The notes beneath the pieces were generated by a model. That model ran no database searches, was not told where the DNA came from, and saw only the letters and a list, made by a program, of their open reading frames with translations. Below are positions 8,310 through 16,973 of a stretch of 64,000 nt of DNA, one piece after another. The DNA lies in NCBI GenBank assembly GCA_017634595.1, contig JAGBNC010000021.1, positions 124,001 to 188,000 on the forward strand, in the 5' to 3' direction. The DNA comes from Bacteroidales bacterium (GTDB lineage Bacteria > Bacteroidota > Bacteroidia > Bacteroidales > UBA932). Each line of letters starts with the position of its first letter. The stretch's first letter is position 1. Both the position numbers and the translations under genes were made by a program.

Positions 8310-9110
8310 TTACTTCTTCTCCTCCTCTACCTTGGGAACGAACTTACCAACCTTCTCAAGCTTGACATTGAAGAGAAGAGTGGAGTTAGGATCGATACCG
8401 GGACGGCCCTGCTCGCCGTATGCCAGATTGGCAGGAACGAACAGATCAATCTCGCCACCCTCACCGATAAGCTGAAGTCCTTCGGTCCAGCCGGCCACAA
8501 CACCGCTGAGCGGGAAGTGAACAGCCTCAGCATCCTCGGGAGTCTCATCGAACACGGTTCCGTCAATATGAGTACCCTTGTACTTCACCCACACAGTGTC
8601 CTGAGCTGTAGGCTTGACATCATTGCCAGGATTGACGATCTTGTACTGCAGACCGCTCTCAGTCTCAACGACACCGGGCTTGGTGCGGTTGGCGGCAAGG
8701 AACTTATCGCCCTTCTCCTTGTTGGCAAGGAGAGTATAGTTGTGACGCTTCTCCAGATAACCATTGAACACATCGTTGATGAGCTCAGGGCTGATCTTGA
8801 ACTGGGAATTGAAGTCAGGATCACGGAAATCGCCCTTGGACTTGACATAGTCCTTCATACCGGCAATAACCTGAGAATAGTTGACATCACCAAAGTTATA
8901 TCCCTTAAGGAAGCTTCCGAAGTTGATACCAAGAAGGTAGCTCACGGAGTCGACCTGAGCCTTGCTAGGGGTGTAATCTTTAAGAGTCTTCACAGCTTCC
9001 ACGCCGTCTTTGGCCTCAGCACCCTCCACAGCGGGTTCGACCGGCTTGGGGGTGCAAGCTGCAATTGTAGCACTCATTGCGAGTGCAAAGAAAAGTTTGC
9101 TTGTTTTCAT
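8310..9110 (-). CDS. FKBP-type peptidyl-prolyl isomerase, lipoprotein
   Basis: 266 residues; catalyses proline isomerisation and chaperones envelope proteins. Seen: lipoprotein signal ending AAC at about residue 19, an N-terminal helical dimerisation-like region, and a C-terminal FKBP domain (SGLQYKIVNPG, VKYKGTHIDGTVFDET, FVPANLAYGEQGRPGIDPNS, LLFNVKLEKV). This is the FkpA/Mip layout. It starts 13 nt after the ROK kinase stop, so it is probably the last gene of the minus-strand run starting at the nucleoside kinases. An A/T-rich box only 2 nt before its ATG looks too close to act as a promoter. Confidence 0.93.
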   Translation of the reverse strand: MKTSKLFFALAMSATIAACTPKPVEPAVEGAEAKDGVEAVKTLKDYTPSKAQVDSVSYLLGINFGSFLKGYNFGDVNYSQVIAGMKDYVKSKGDFRDPDFNSQFKISPELINDVFNGYLEKRHNYTLLANKEKGDKFLAANRTKPGVVETESGLQYKIVNPGNDVKPTAQDTVWVKYKGTHIDGTVFDETPEDAEAVHFPLSGVVAGWTEGLQLIGEGGEIDLFVPANLAYGEQGRPGIDPNSTLLFNVKLEKVGKFVPKVEEEKK

Positions 9111-9123
9111 TTCAAAAATAATA

Positions 9124-10104
9124 TTAATTAGTTGATTCTAAATTCCATGCAAGTGCCGACGCGCCGAGTATGGCGGCATCCGACTCAGAAAGGCTGGAGA
9201 AAAGCAGCTTCACCTTGTCTTTCCACAACGGCAGCACATTTTCATTCATTGACTTGAGCGCAGGCTCATACAAGAACTCACGGGCTCTTGCCAGACCGCC
9301 GAACAGAATTATCGCCTCGGGTGCGGAGAATGCAATGAAATCAGCAAAACTGCGGCCCAGGATGTTGCCGGTAAAGTCAAAAATCTCCTTGGCAGCCTTG
9401 TCGCCCGCCTTGGCGGCTTCGTAAACATCCTTGGAGGTGATATTCTCCCTCAGGCGCAGAAGCGAAGGCTCATCGGGATGCTGCTCCAGCCATTCATTGG
9501 CGCTGCGAGCAACACCGATGGCCGAGCAGTACGCCTCCAGGCAGCCCTTGCGGCCGCAACCACACACACGTCCGTCACGCACGGCGCAAGTATGGCCAAG
9601 CTCGCCGGCGAAACCGTCATGACCGTAAAGCACATTGCCGTCGATAACAATTCCGCTGCCCACTCCCGTCCCGAGAGTTATCATTATGAAATTCTTCATT
9701 CCCTTGGCCACCCCGTAGGTCATCTCGCCCATAGCTGCGGCGTTGGCATCGTTGGTAAGGGCCACAGGGAGCCCTCCCATGGTCTCAGAGAGCATTTTTG
9801 AGAACGGAATATTCTTCTCGTGAGCCCAGGAAAGGTTGGGGGCATCCTTGATTTCTCCGGTATAGTAATTACCGTTAGGCGCTCCCACGCCGATTCCGCG
9901 CACCTGCCCCTCGATACCAGCATCGGATATGAGCTTCTTGACGGTGGCACCAAGTGCTTCTACAAATGATTGAGCATCAGTGTGTGCATTCGACACCATA
10001 ATGGTCTGGGCCAGCACCTCGCCCCTGGCATTGACAACACCGCTCTTTGCGGTCTGTCCGCCGATATCAATTCCTATTACGAAGGGTAATCCTGCAGTAT
10101 CCAT
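9124..10104 (-). CDS. ROK-family sugar kinase (glucokinase type)
   Basis: 326 residues, cytoplasmic; phosphorylates glucose or a related hexose with ATP. Seen: N-terminal phosphate motif GIDIGGQTAKSGVV, sugar-contact NDANAAAMGE, GTGVGSGIVIDG, the ROK zinc motif GHTCAVRDGRVCGCGRKGCLE, and the C-terminal GGLA motif. It starts 1 nt after the stop of an MFS sugar importer, which supports import followed by phosphorylation. Exact hexose specificity cannot be read from the sequence. Confidence 0.93.
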   Translation of the reverse strand: MDTAGLPFVIGIDIGGQTAKSGVVNARGEVLAQTIMVSNAHTDAQSFVEALGATVKKLISDAGIEGQVRGIGVGAPNGNYYTGEIKDAPNLSWAHEKNIPFSKMLSETMGGLPVALTNDANAAAMGEMTYGVAKGMKNFIMITLGTGVGSGIVIDGNVLYGHDGFAGELGHTCAVRDGRVCGCGRKGCLEAYCSAIGVARSANEWLEQHPDEPSLLRLRENITSKDVYEAAKAGDKAAKEIFDFTGNILGRSFADFIAFSAPEAIILFGGLARAREFLYEPALKSMNENVLPLWKDKVKLLFSSLSESDAAILGASALAWNLESTN

Positions 10105-10105
10105 A

Positions 10106-11368
10106 TTATTCTACCGGAATATCTTTATTTACATTCTTGCTGCCCCATACTGCATAGAAGATGAGGTATGCCAGGCACAATACAAGCAGCCAGTAGCTCT
10201 GGAGGGAAGAGCCAATCTTATCGGCCAGGGCGTTCTGGAGGAAAGGAATAATGCCACCGCCGCAAACCAGCGTCATGAAGATACCGGATGCTGCTGCAGT
10301 GTACTTACCGAGGCCCTCGGCAGAAAGGTTGAATATCGATCCCCACATGATGGAGGTGCAGAGTCCGCAGAGAGTCAGGAAGATAAGGCTCACGGGAACC
10401 TTGCCGATAGTGAAGGACTCAGGTAAGAAGATAGCAATGACTATAAACAAAATCGCAGCGGCGGAGGTATAGAGCAGCATGTTCTTGCTGGACACCTTTC
10501 CACCGACAGAGCCGCCCACCAGACGTCCGATGAGCATGCAGAGCCAATATGCGCTGATGAAAGTGCCGGTGATAGCGGGTCCTACCCAGTCGAGACTGGA
10601 GAAATGCACGTTGGCGGTATTAGGAATACCCACTTCAATACCGACATAGAAGAAAATGGCAATTGCTCCGAGCACGAAATGACGGAAAGACAGGGGGCTG
10701 TACGGATCTTTGACAGCCTTGCCTGCCAGACGTGCCGCTTTCTCTTCAGCAGTCTCCATGTGCGGCTCGGGGATCTTGGTAAGCATGATCACGATGAATG
10801 CAATAGCGAAAATCACCATTGCAATGATCATGACGGGTGCAGCCTTGGCCACGGTAGCGTCCTTGATGGAGCCTCCCACAAGCCAGCCCACCAGGAAAGG
10901 AGCGATGGTGCCGCCTATGGAGTTGCATGAGCCGCCCCACTGGATCAGCTGGTTGCCTCTGTTGCCGCCGCCGCCCAAGGTGTTGAGCATAGGATTGACG
11001 ACAATGTTGAGCATGCACATTGAGAAACCGGCCACGAAGGCACCGGCCACATAGACTGCGAAGCTCTCAACATAACCGGAGAGGAACTGTATGCCAACTC
11101 CAATGAAGCCGACTACTACTGCAGCGAGGGCGGTAAACTTATAGCCCTTGCGGCGCAGAATAATGCCGGCGGGAATGCCCATACAGGCATAGGCGATGAA
11201 ATTGGCCAGGGTTCCAAGCTGGCTGAGTGCTTTGCTCGCACCAAACTGGTTGGTCACAACCACACCCATGGAACCAGCAAGATTAGTAACGAACGCAATC
11301 ATGAAGAAGAGTGCGAACATTACGATAATGGCAGGCGTATAGCTCTTGCCGGAAGAGGTCTTAGTCAT
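10106..11368 (-). CDS. MFS sugar transporter (FucP/GluP-like FHS family)
   Basis: 420 residues with about 12 hydrophobic segments. The N-terminus has the long first helix followed by GSMGVVVTNQFGASKA, and the GMLRRKGYKF-type loop is present as GIILRRKGYKF. LNIVVNPMLNTLGG and the glycine-rich QLIQWGGSCNSIGGT resemble fucose/glucose:H+ symporters. Tight coupling to the ROK kinase (1 nt) suggests hexose import. The acyl-CoA synthetase ends 7 nt before its ATG. Confidence 0.9.
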   Translation of the reverse strand: MTKTSSGKSYTPAIIVMFALFFMIAFVTNLAGSMGVVVTNQFGASKALSQLGTLANFIAYACMGIPAGIILRRKGYKFTALAAVVVGFIGVGIQFLSGYVESFAVYVAGAFVAGFSMCMLNIVVNPMLNTLGGGGNRGNQLIQWGGSCNSIGGTIAPFLVGWLVGGSIKDATVAKAAPVMIIAMVIFAIAFIVIMLTKIPEPHMETAEEKAARLAGKAVKDPYSPLSFRHFVLGAIAIFFYVGIEVGIPNTANVHFSSLDWVGPAITGTFISAYWLCMLIGRLVGGSVGGKVSSKNMLLYTSAAAILFIVIAIFLPESFTIGKVPVSLIFLTLCGLCTSIMWGSIFNLSAEGLGKYTAAASGIFMTLVCGGGIIPFLQNALADKIGSSLQSYWLLVLCLAYLIFYAVWGSKNVNKDIPVE

Positions 11369-11375
11369 AAAGATG

Positions 11376-13292
11376 CTATTTTAGTGATTGAATATTCTTC
11401 TCGTTGTAAAGGTCCTTGCCCTCGGGTGTCATGGCATAGTTGATACGGTCTTCATAGAACTTCTCGACCTTGCCTCGCACCATCTTGGAAGTGGTATTGA
11501 GCATGCCGTTCTGCTCCGTAAACGGAGTGTCGCCAACGATGATGGCTGCAGGGAGCCACTTCTCGGGGAACAGATTGGCATGACGTCCGCCGGGACGGTA
11601 CGAATCCACCTCGCCCTTGATGATGTCAAGCTGGGCGCGCAGACCGGTCTCCGACTGAGGATCTATGCCCTTGGCCGTCACAGCCTCTGCAAGGGCGGTC
11701 TTGTTGGGGATGACCAGCACTACGGTATAGGGGCTCTGGTTGTTGTGCAGCACGGAAGCCTCGATGAAACGGGAACCGTCTGCAAGGCTGTCTTCGAATC
11801 CCTCGGGAGAATATTTCTCGCCGTCGGAAGATATGAGCAGGCTCTTAAAACGTCCTGTCACATACAAGTAGCGGGGATCTTCAGGGCAGATGTAGCCACG
11901 GTCGCCGGTATGCAGCCAGCCGTCAATGATAGTAGAAGCGGTGGCTTCAGGATTCTTCCAGTAGCCGGCCATGACATTTCCGCCGCGGATCACAATCTCG
12001 CCGGTGGTGCCATGAGGCACTTCCTTTCCATCTTCGTCACATATCTTGATATCCATGGGCTTGACGGTGCGTCCGGAAGAGCCGAAGCGTGCGTGGCCCA
12101 TAGAGTTGGCACAGATCACAGGGGTGGCCTCGGTAAGACCGTAGCCCTGGAAAATCGGCATGCCTACCGCGCAGAAGTAGCGCTGCAGCTCGATATCCAA
12201 CAGGGCGCCGCCGCCGATGAAGAATTTCAGACGGCCGCCGAAACTCTCGCGTACGTTCTTGAAGATGAGATTGTCCATCAACTTCATGATGGGCTTGCGC
12301 CACCACAGCTTCCATGCGGGCTGGCCCATATTGTAGTACTCGCGGTTGTATTTGATGGCGTTGTCCAGAGCGAACTCATAGAGCTTCTGCACCTTGGGGC
12401 CTTTCTTCTTGATGCCGTTTTCAATATTCTTGCGGAAGTTTCTTGAGATGGCGGGCACGGAGAGCATGAGATGCGGGCGCACCTCTTTGATAGCCATAGG
12501 GATGTTGCGGAGCATGGTGATGGCATTCTTGCCGCCTGGCACTGTAGCAATGCTGCCGCCGTTGCACATCATGAAGTAGATGCCGGCGACATGGGCGAAG
12601 CAGTGGTCAAGAGGGGTGATGATAAGCATCACGTCTCCCTGTTCAATACTCACCACCGAGTTGCACTGCACGATATTGGAAGTGTAGTTGTTGTGCGTGA
12701 GCAAGATACCCTTCGGGTCGGCTGTGGTGCCGGAAGTATAGGAGATGTTGGCATAGTCGCCGGGCTGCACGGAAGCAATACGCTGATCCAGCTCGTCACG
12801 GTGCTCTTTGAGGAACGCCTCTCCCATTTTGCGGAGATCACCCACGTACATTTCATTTTCCTGCAGGGGAAGATCGTCAAGGACTATGACTTTCTCAATG
12901 GCAGGGCACTTGGGCATGACCCGGCGCACCTTGTCTATCTGGCTCTCTGAAGCAATTATAAAACGTGAATCGGAATGGTTAATACGGAATGTAAGATCGA
13001 AATCTGACTCGAGTTTGAAGGACAGAGGGACGTCCACGCCACCGGCATAGAGCACGCCGAGTTCGCTGAATATCCATCTGTTGCGGCCTTCTGAAATAAG
13101 TGCCACTTTCTCTCCTTTGCGGAGGCCGAGGGCCATGAAGCCGGCGGCATAGAGAATACCTTCTTCGCGGGTCTGCTTGAATGAAGTCTCTGTCCAGACA
13201 TCGCCTACTTTCTCTCTCAGATAAGTAGCGTCGCCGTACTTTTCTGCATAATGATCGACAAAATCGATAATGGTTTGAATCTGTTTTTCCAT
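11376..13292 (-). CDS. Long-chain acyl-CoA synthetase (AMP-forming)
   Basis: 638 residues; activates fatty acids to acyl-CoA through acyl-AMP. Seen: AMP-binding P-loop ISYTSGTTADPKG, the GYGLTEATPV motif, TGDRGYI, and a C-terminal ligase motif GRFKSLLISSDGEKYSPE, which replaces the commoner GENIxP-type form. The length fits the FadD15/Faa family. It starts 9 nt after the nucleoside kinase stop and ends 7 nt before the transporter gene, so it lies inside the same run. Confidence 0.93.
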   Translation of the reverse strand: MEKQIQTIIDFVDHYAEKYGDATYLREKVGDVWTETSFKQTREEGILYAAGFMALGLRKGEKVALISEGRNRWIFSELGVLYAGGVDVPLSFKLESDFDLTFRINHSDSRFIIASESQIDKVRRVMPKCPAIEKVIVLDDLPLQENEMYVGDLRKMGEAFLKEHRDELDQRIASVQPGDYANISYTSGTTADPKGILLTHNNYTSNIVQCNSVVSIEQGDVMLIITPLDHCFAHVAGIYFMMCNGGSIATVPGGKNAITMLRNIPMAIKEVRPHLMLSVPAISRNFRKNIENGIKKKGPKVQKLYEFALDNAIKYNREYYNMGQPAWKLWWRKPIMKLMDNLIFKNVRESFGGRLKFFIGGGALLDIELQRYFCAVGMPIFQGYGLTEATPVICANSMGHARFGSSGRTVKPMDIKICDEDGKEVPHGTTGEIVIRGGNVMAGYWKNPEATASTIIDGWLHTGDRGYICPEDPRYLYVTGRFKSLLISSDGEKYSPEGFEDSLADGSRFIEASVLHNNQSPYTVVLVIPNKTALAEAVTAKGIDPQSETGLRAQLDIIKGEVDSYRPGGRHANLFPEKWLPAAIIVGDTPFTEQNGMLNTTSKMVRGKVEKFYEDRINYAMTPEGKDLYNEKNIQSLK

Positions 13293-13301
13293 GGCACAGG
13301 T

Positions 13302-13928
13302 TTATTTGCCTTCCTCCGGGAAAAGTCCGTAGAGTTTGGCATCTATCATGTTGGTAATTTGTTCAAAGTCTTCCGGTCTGTTGCCGAATTTGATATGGTC
13401 TGCATCGACAATCAGCAGATTGCCCTTGTAGCCCGATATCCATTCCTCATACTTCTCGTTAAGACCTGTAAGGTAATCGATACGGATGCTCTTCTCGTAC
13501 TCGCGGCCCCTCTTCTGTATCTGTGCGATGAGGTTGGGGATTGAAGAACGGAGATAAATGAGCAGGTCGGGCAGTCCTACAAGCGACATCATAAGGTCGA
13601 AGAGGTCGGTGTAGTTCTCAAAGTCGCGTGTGCTCATCAAGCCCATATCGTGAAGGTTGCGTGCGAAGATGCGCGCATCCTCATAAATAGTGCGGTCCTG
13701 GATAATCACCTTGTCGGACTTGGAGATATCCAGGATATCCTTGAAGCGTTTGTTCAGGAAGTAAATCTGGAGGTTGAAGGACCAACGCTCCATGTCTTCG
13801 TAGTAATCGGCCAGATAGGGATTGAAATCTACCGGTTCGAACTTAGGCGTCCAGCCGTAATGAGCGGCAAGCATCTTGGTGAGCGTGGTTTTGCCGCTTC
13901 CTATATTTCCTGCTATTGCTACGTGCAT
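13302..13928 (-). CDS. Deoxynucleoside kinase, second of a tandem pair
   Basis: 208 residues; phosphorylates deoxyadenosine, deoxyguanosine or deoxycytidine for salvage. Seen: P-loop GNIGSGKTTLTKML at about 7, FEPVDFNPYLADYY, the catalytic QDRTIYEDARIFA block (DR motif), and the lid IQKRGREYEKSIRIDYL. It is clearly paralogous to the neighbour 33 bp upstream, with the same length and motif order. A -7 box of its own lies 21 nt before the ATG. Paired Lactobacillus dAK/dGK genes work as heterodimers; whether these two do is inference. Confidence 0.93.
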   Translation of the reverse strand: MHVAIAGNIGSGKTTLTKMLAAHYGWTPKFEPVDFNPYLADYYEDMERWSFNLQIYFLNKRFKDILDISKSDKVIIQDRTIYEDARIFARNLHDMGLMSTRDFENYTDLFDLMMSLVGLPDLLIYLRSSIPNLIAQIQKRGREYEKSIRIDYLTGLNEKYEEWISGYKGNLLIVDADHIKFGNRPEDFEQITNMIDAKLYGLFPEEGK

Positions 13929-13949
13929 AAATACTAGTATTACAAACTA

Positions 13950-13957
13950 CAAAGATA
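13950..13957 (-). promoter_or_regulatory. -7 box between the tandem nucleoside kinases
   Basis: TATCTTTG on the minus strand, 21 nt before the ATG at 13928, within the 33-bp gap between the kinases. Confidence 0.5.
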
Positions 13958-13961
13958 ATAA

Positions 13962-14576
13962 TTATTTGAATAGGCCGTAGAGTTCGGCGTCGATTTTGTC
14001 CGTTATGGAGGAGAAGTCCTCCGGCCTGTGCTCAAAATCAAGAGAGTCGGCGTCGATCACCAGAAGGCGGCCCTTATACTGGGCTATCCACTCTTCATAA
14101 TGGCGGTTCAGCCCCGACAAGTAGTCCAGACTTATGGTCTGTTCGTAGTCGCGGCCGCGTTTCTGAATCTGCGACACCAGATGAGGGACGGAAGACTTGA
14201 GATATATCAGAAGATCAGGCGGACTTACCATGCTCATCATAAGCTCGTAGAGCTGCATATAAGTGTCGTAATCCCTCTCGGACAGATTGCCCTGCTCGCG
14301 GTTGTTAGCCACGAAAATGTGCACGCCTTCCTGCAATGTGCGGTCCTGGATGATGACATCCTTGGAAGAAGCGATCTCCAGCACATCCTTGAAGCGCTGG
14401 GCAAGGAAATAGGTCTCAAGGTTGTATGACCAACGAGGGATATCTTTGTAATAGTCCTCCAGATAAGGATTGTAAGTAACTGCTTCGTACTTCGGAGTCC
14501 ATCCATAATGAGCCGCGAGCATGCGCGTAAGCGTGGTTTTTCCGCAGCCGATATTGCCAGCTATACCGATGTGCAT
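13962..14576 (-). CDS. Deoxynucleoside kinase, first of a tandem pair
   Basis: 204 residues. Same fold and motif order as the downstream paralogue: P-loop GNIGCGKTTLTRML, YEAVTYNPYLEDYY, catalytic QDRTLQEGVHIFV, and lid IQKRGRDYEQTISLDYLSGL. Differences around the substrate pocket (EAVTYNPY against EPVDFNPY, and TLQEGVHIF against TIYEDARIF) suggest different base preference. A -7 box 19 nt upstream is divergent from the MBL hydrolase promoter. Confidence 0.93.
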   Translation of the reverse strand: MHIGIAGNIGCGKTTLTRMLAAHYGWTPKYEAVTYNPYLEDYYKDIPRWSYNLETYFLAQRFKDVLEIASSKDVIIQDRTLQEGVHIFVANNREQGNLSERDYDTYMQLYELMMSMVSPPDLLIYLKSSVPHLVSQIQKRGRDYEQTISLDYLSGLNRHYEEWIAQYKGRLLVIDADSLDFEHRPEDFSSITDKIDAELYGLFK

Positions 14577-14595
14577 TGAGTATTTGTTTTATTTA

Positions 14596-14603
14596 CAAAA
14601 ATA
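14596..14603 (-). promoter_or_regulatory. -7 box of the first nucleoside kinase
   Basis: TATTTTTG on the minus strand, 19 nt before the ATG at 14576. Confidence 0.5.
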
Positions 14604-14615
14604 AACAGAATTTCG

Positions 14616-14623
14616 TATTTTTG
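14616..14623 (+). promoter_or_regulatory. -7 box of the MBL hydrolase
   Basis: TATTTTTG, 12 nt before ATG 14636. It decides the start: upstream in-frame starts would lie in front of the promoter. Confidence 0.55.
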
Positions 14624-14635
14624 CCAAATAAAAAT

Positions 14636-15325
14636 ATGGAGATATTTCGTTTCGTAGTCAACCGACTGGAAGAGAACACGTTTATAGTGGAAGGCGCCAC
14701 AGGGCGCTGCGTGATAATAGATCCCGGGTGCCATTCAGATGAAGAACTGGGCAGGGTGAACGGATGTATTGAAGACCATGGTCTCAAGCCGGAGGCCATA
14801 TTGGTGACCCATGGCCACATGGACCACACCTACGGGCTCGCCGCCCTGCAGGGCAAGTATGACATCCCTATCTATATGTCCCCCGACGACAAGCCGGTGA
14901 TAGCTTATTTTCAACGGGTTGCCAAATTCGGCATCCCTGTGCCCGACCCTTCCTTCACTACCACCGACATCCTCGACGGACAGGTCATCAGCGCCGCCGG
15001 ACTCAAGTTCAAGGTCATAAGCACCCCGGGGCACTCCCCAGGATGCGTGTGCTACCTGGAAGAGGAGCAGAAAGTCATCTTCACCGGCGACACCTTGTTT
15101 GCCGGCGCAATTGGGCGAAGCGACCTTTTCGGAGGCGACTACGACGCGGAAATACGCTCCATCATGGAGAAACTGATGTACCTCGACGGCGACATTGCCG
15201 TCTATCCCGGGCACGGGCCTTCGAGCACCATAGGAGATGAGCGCGTGGGCAACCCGTTCCTGGAGCCGTTTAACGAAAGGGAAGAGATTCCCGAACTTAA
15301 TCAAAACCAATATGACCAAGATTGA
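14636..15325 (+). CDS. MBL-fold metallo-hydrolase (glyoxalase II-like)
   Basis: 229 residues, cytoplasmic. Metal-binding motifs of the glyoxalase II/YcbL group: THGHMDH, TPGHSPGCV, FTGDTLFAGAIGRSD and YPGHGP. The probable role is hydrolysis of a thioester or related small substrate; the exact substrate is open. I start at MEIFRFVVNRLEENTF because the promoter box lies at 14616-14623. Its last 14 nt overlap the next gene, which implies translational coupling. Confidence 0.9.
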   Translation: MEIFRFVVNRLEENTFIVEGATGRCVIIDPGCHSDEELGRVNGCIEDHGLKPEAILVTHGHMDHTYGLAALQGKYDIPIYMSPDDKPVIAYFQRVAKFGIPVPDPSFTTTDILDGQVISAAGLKFKVISTPGHSPGCVCYLEEEQKVIFTGDTLFAGAIGRSDLFGGDYDAEIRSIMEKLMYLDGDIAVYPGHGPSSTIGDERVGNPFLEPFNEREEIPELNQNQYDQD

Positions 15326-16307
15326 AGCAGCCAGGCAAGAGTACAAAGACTGGTGTTCCGCCATCGGAATCGACACCATTGAAAAAGTGAATGAGGTAGT
15401 ACAGGCCGGCGATGCCATCCCCCTGATAAACCTGTGCGAAGCCCGTCAGGAGCGCAAATACGCCGAAGCGGCCGACCAGATCTTCTGGCGCCGGCAGCAC
15501 TCCAGCATAGTCATGATATCGGGGCCGAGTTCCAGCGGCAAGACCAGCAGTTCTCTTCGCATCGCCCAGCAGTGCCGCGTGCTCGGCATCTCCCCCAAGG
15601 TCATTGAGCTTGACAATTATTTCCTCCCGCGTGAGCAGACTCCGTTGGACGAAAACGGAGAATACGACTTCGAGGCGCTGGGAGCCATGAACATAGAACT
15701 TCTGAACAATAACCTCAACGACCTCTTGTCGGGTAAGGAGGTGATAATCCCGAAGTTCGACTTCAAGGAAGGCCGGACAATCATGGATCCGGCACGCGCG
15801 CTCAAGCTTGAAAAGCATGACATCCTGTTCATGGAGGGCATCCACGCCCTCAATCCCGCCCTCACCCACGAAGTGGACCAGGGCCGCATCTTCAGGATAT
15901 ACATCAGCGCCCTCAGTTCTCTGCCCGGAGGCGAGAAGGTGCACAACAGTACCACCGACAAGCGCCTGCTCCGCCGTATCGTACGCGACAACCGCGTGCG
16001 CGGCATAAGCCCCGAGGACAACATAATGCGCTGGCCTTCGGTGCGCCGTGGCGAGACTCTTAACATCTTCCCCTTCGAGGAGAACGCAGACGTGGTGTTC
16101 AATTCATCCACCCTCTACGATGTCCCTCTGCTCAAGTACTACGCAGAGCCGCTGCTTTACGGGATAGCCGAATCTTCGCCCGCACACGCTAAGGCGGAAG
16201 CGCTGCTGGAGTTCCTTAAGAGGGTTACAGCTCTCAAGCCGTCGGAAATAGCCGCCGTGCCTCCCACTTCAATCATGAGGGAATTCATTGGCGGACAGAC
16301 ACTTTAG
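15312..16307 (+). CDS. Uridine kinase-like nucleoside kinase
   Basis: 331 residues. Start ATG 15312 (MTKIEAARQEYKDW), overlapping the MBL gene by 14 nt. P-loop SGPSSSGKTSSSLRIA near residue 70, then the PRK/Udk motifs DNYFLPREQTPLDENGEYDFEALGA... and EGIHALNP, and the arginine-rich RLLRRIVRDNRVRG. It belongs to the uridine kinase/phosphoribulokinase superfamily. From memory, related Bacteroidota proteins are often longer, with an extra N-terminal TGS-type region that is absent here. Followed 3 nt later by recO. Confidence 0.85.
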   Translation: MTKIEAARQEYKDWCSAIGIDTIEKVNEVVQAGDAIPLINLCEARQERKYAEAADQIFWRRQHSSIVMISGPSSSGKTSSSLRIAQQCRVLGISPKVIELDNYFLPREQTPLDENGEYDFEALGAMNIELLNNNLNDLLSGKEVIIPKFDFKEGRTIMDPARALKLEKHDILFMEGIHALNPALTHEVDQGRIFRIYISALSSLPGGEKVHNSTTDKRLLRRIVRDNRVRGISPEDNIMRWPSVRRGETLNIFPFEENADVVFNSSTLYDVPLLKYYAEPLLYGIAESSPAHAKAEALLEFLKRVTALKPSEIAAVPPTSIMREFIGGQTL

Positions 16308-16310
16308 CCT

Positions 16311-16961
16311 ATGATTCACTCCTCGCGCTTCATAGTTCTGGGCGTCACCAAGACGGGAGACTCTTCCCTGGTGATCCATACCCTGAGCCCGGAATGGGGG
16401 CGCCGGAGTTTCATCACAGCCGTATCGCACAAGGCCTCAGGAAGTCTCCTGCAGCCGCTCTCTATACTGGAAGGCGAAGTGCTTGAGAACCCCAAGTCGG
16501 ACCTGTGGAGACTGCGTTCCCTCAGCGCCGAATACCCCCTGACAGGGATACGCGCCAATCTGCACAAGAACACCATGACCATGTTCATGAGCGAAGTGCT
16601 GTACCGCACCATAAGGGACGGAGAAGGCGGAGAGGACCTTTTCGACTGGTGCCGCAGGAGCATACTGACGCTGGATGCGCTCGAAAGCGACTTCGCCAAT
16701 TATCACCTGCGCTTCCTCCTGGAGCTCACAGGCGTGCTCGGGTTCGGCGCCAGCATGGAAGGCCTGGCCCCCTTTGCCGGGACCAAGCTGGAGGTCATCA
16801 AGCAGCTGCTCAGCAAGAGCTTTGCAGAGTCAATGCTGATCCCTCTCAATGGGGAGCAGCGCAGCGAGATAGCAGCAGTGCTGCTTGACTATATTGCCCA
16901 TAACACTGAGTCGCAGCTCAATATCCGCTCGCTCGGCGTGCTGAGGGAACTGTACCAGTAA
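16311..16961 (+). CDS. recO: DNA repair protein RecO
   Basis: 216 residues. RecO binds DNA, anneals strands and loads RecA with RecR in the RecFOR pathway. The N-terminal OB fold is recognisable by the order FIVLGVTKTGDSSLVIHTLSPEWG and RSFITAVSHKA. A helical C-terminal part (HLRFLLELTGVLGFG) follows. It is shorter than the roughly 240 residues usual in Proteobacteria, as is common in this phylum, and I see no zinc cysteines. It sits 12 nt before uvrA, giving a recO-uvrA repair pair. Confidence 0.85.
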   Translation: MIHSSRFIVLGVTKTGDSSLVIHTLSPEWGRRSFITAVSHKASGSLLQPLSILEGEVLENPKSDLWRLRSLSAEYPLTGIRANLHKNTMTMFMSEVLYRTIRDGEGGEDLFDWCRRSILTLDALESDFANYHLRFLLELTGVLGFGASMEGLAPFAGTKLEVIKQLLSKSFAESMLIPLNGEQRSEIAAVLLDYIAHNTESQLNIRSLGVLRELYQ

Positions 16962-16973
16962 ACGTTTCTGGAA

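Noticed and set aside
9113..9120. TATTTTTG just before the FKBP gene
   Set aside because: Only 2 nt lie between the box and the ATG, so the transcript would start inside the start codon; the gene also follows the ROK kinase closely.
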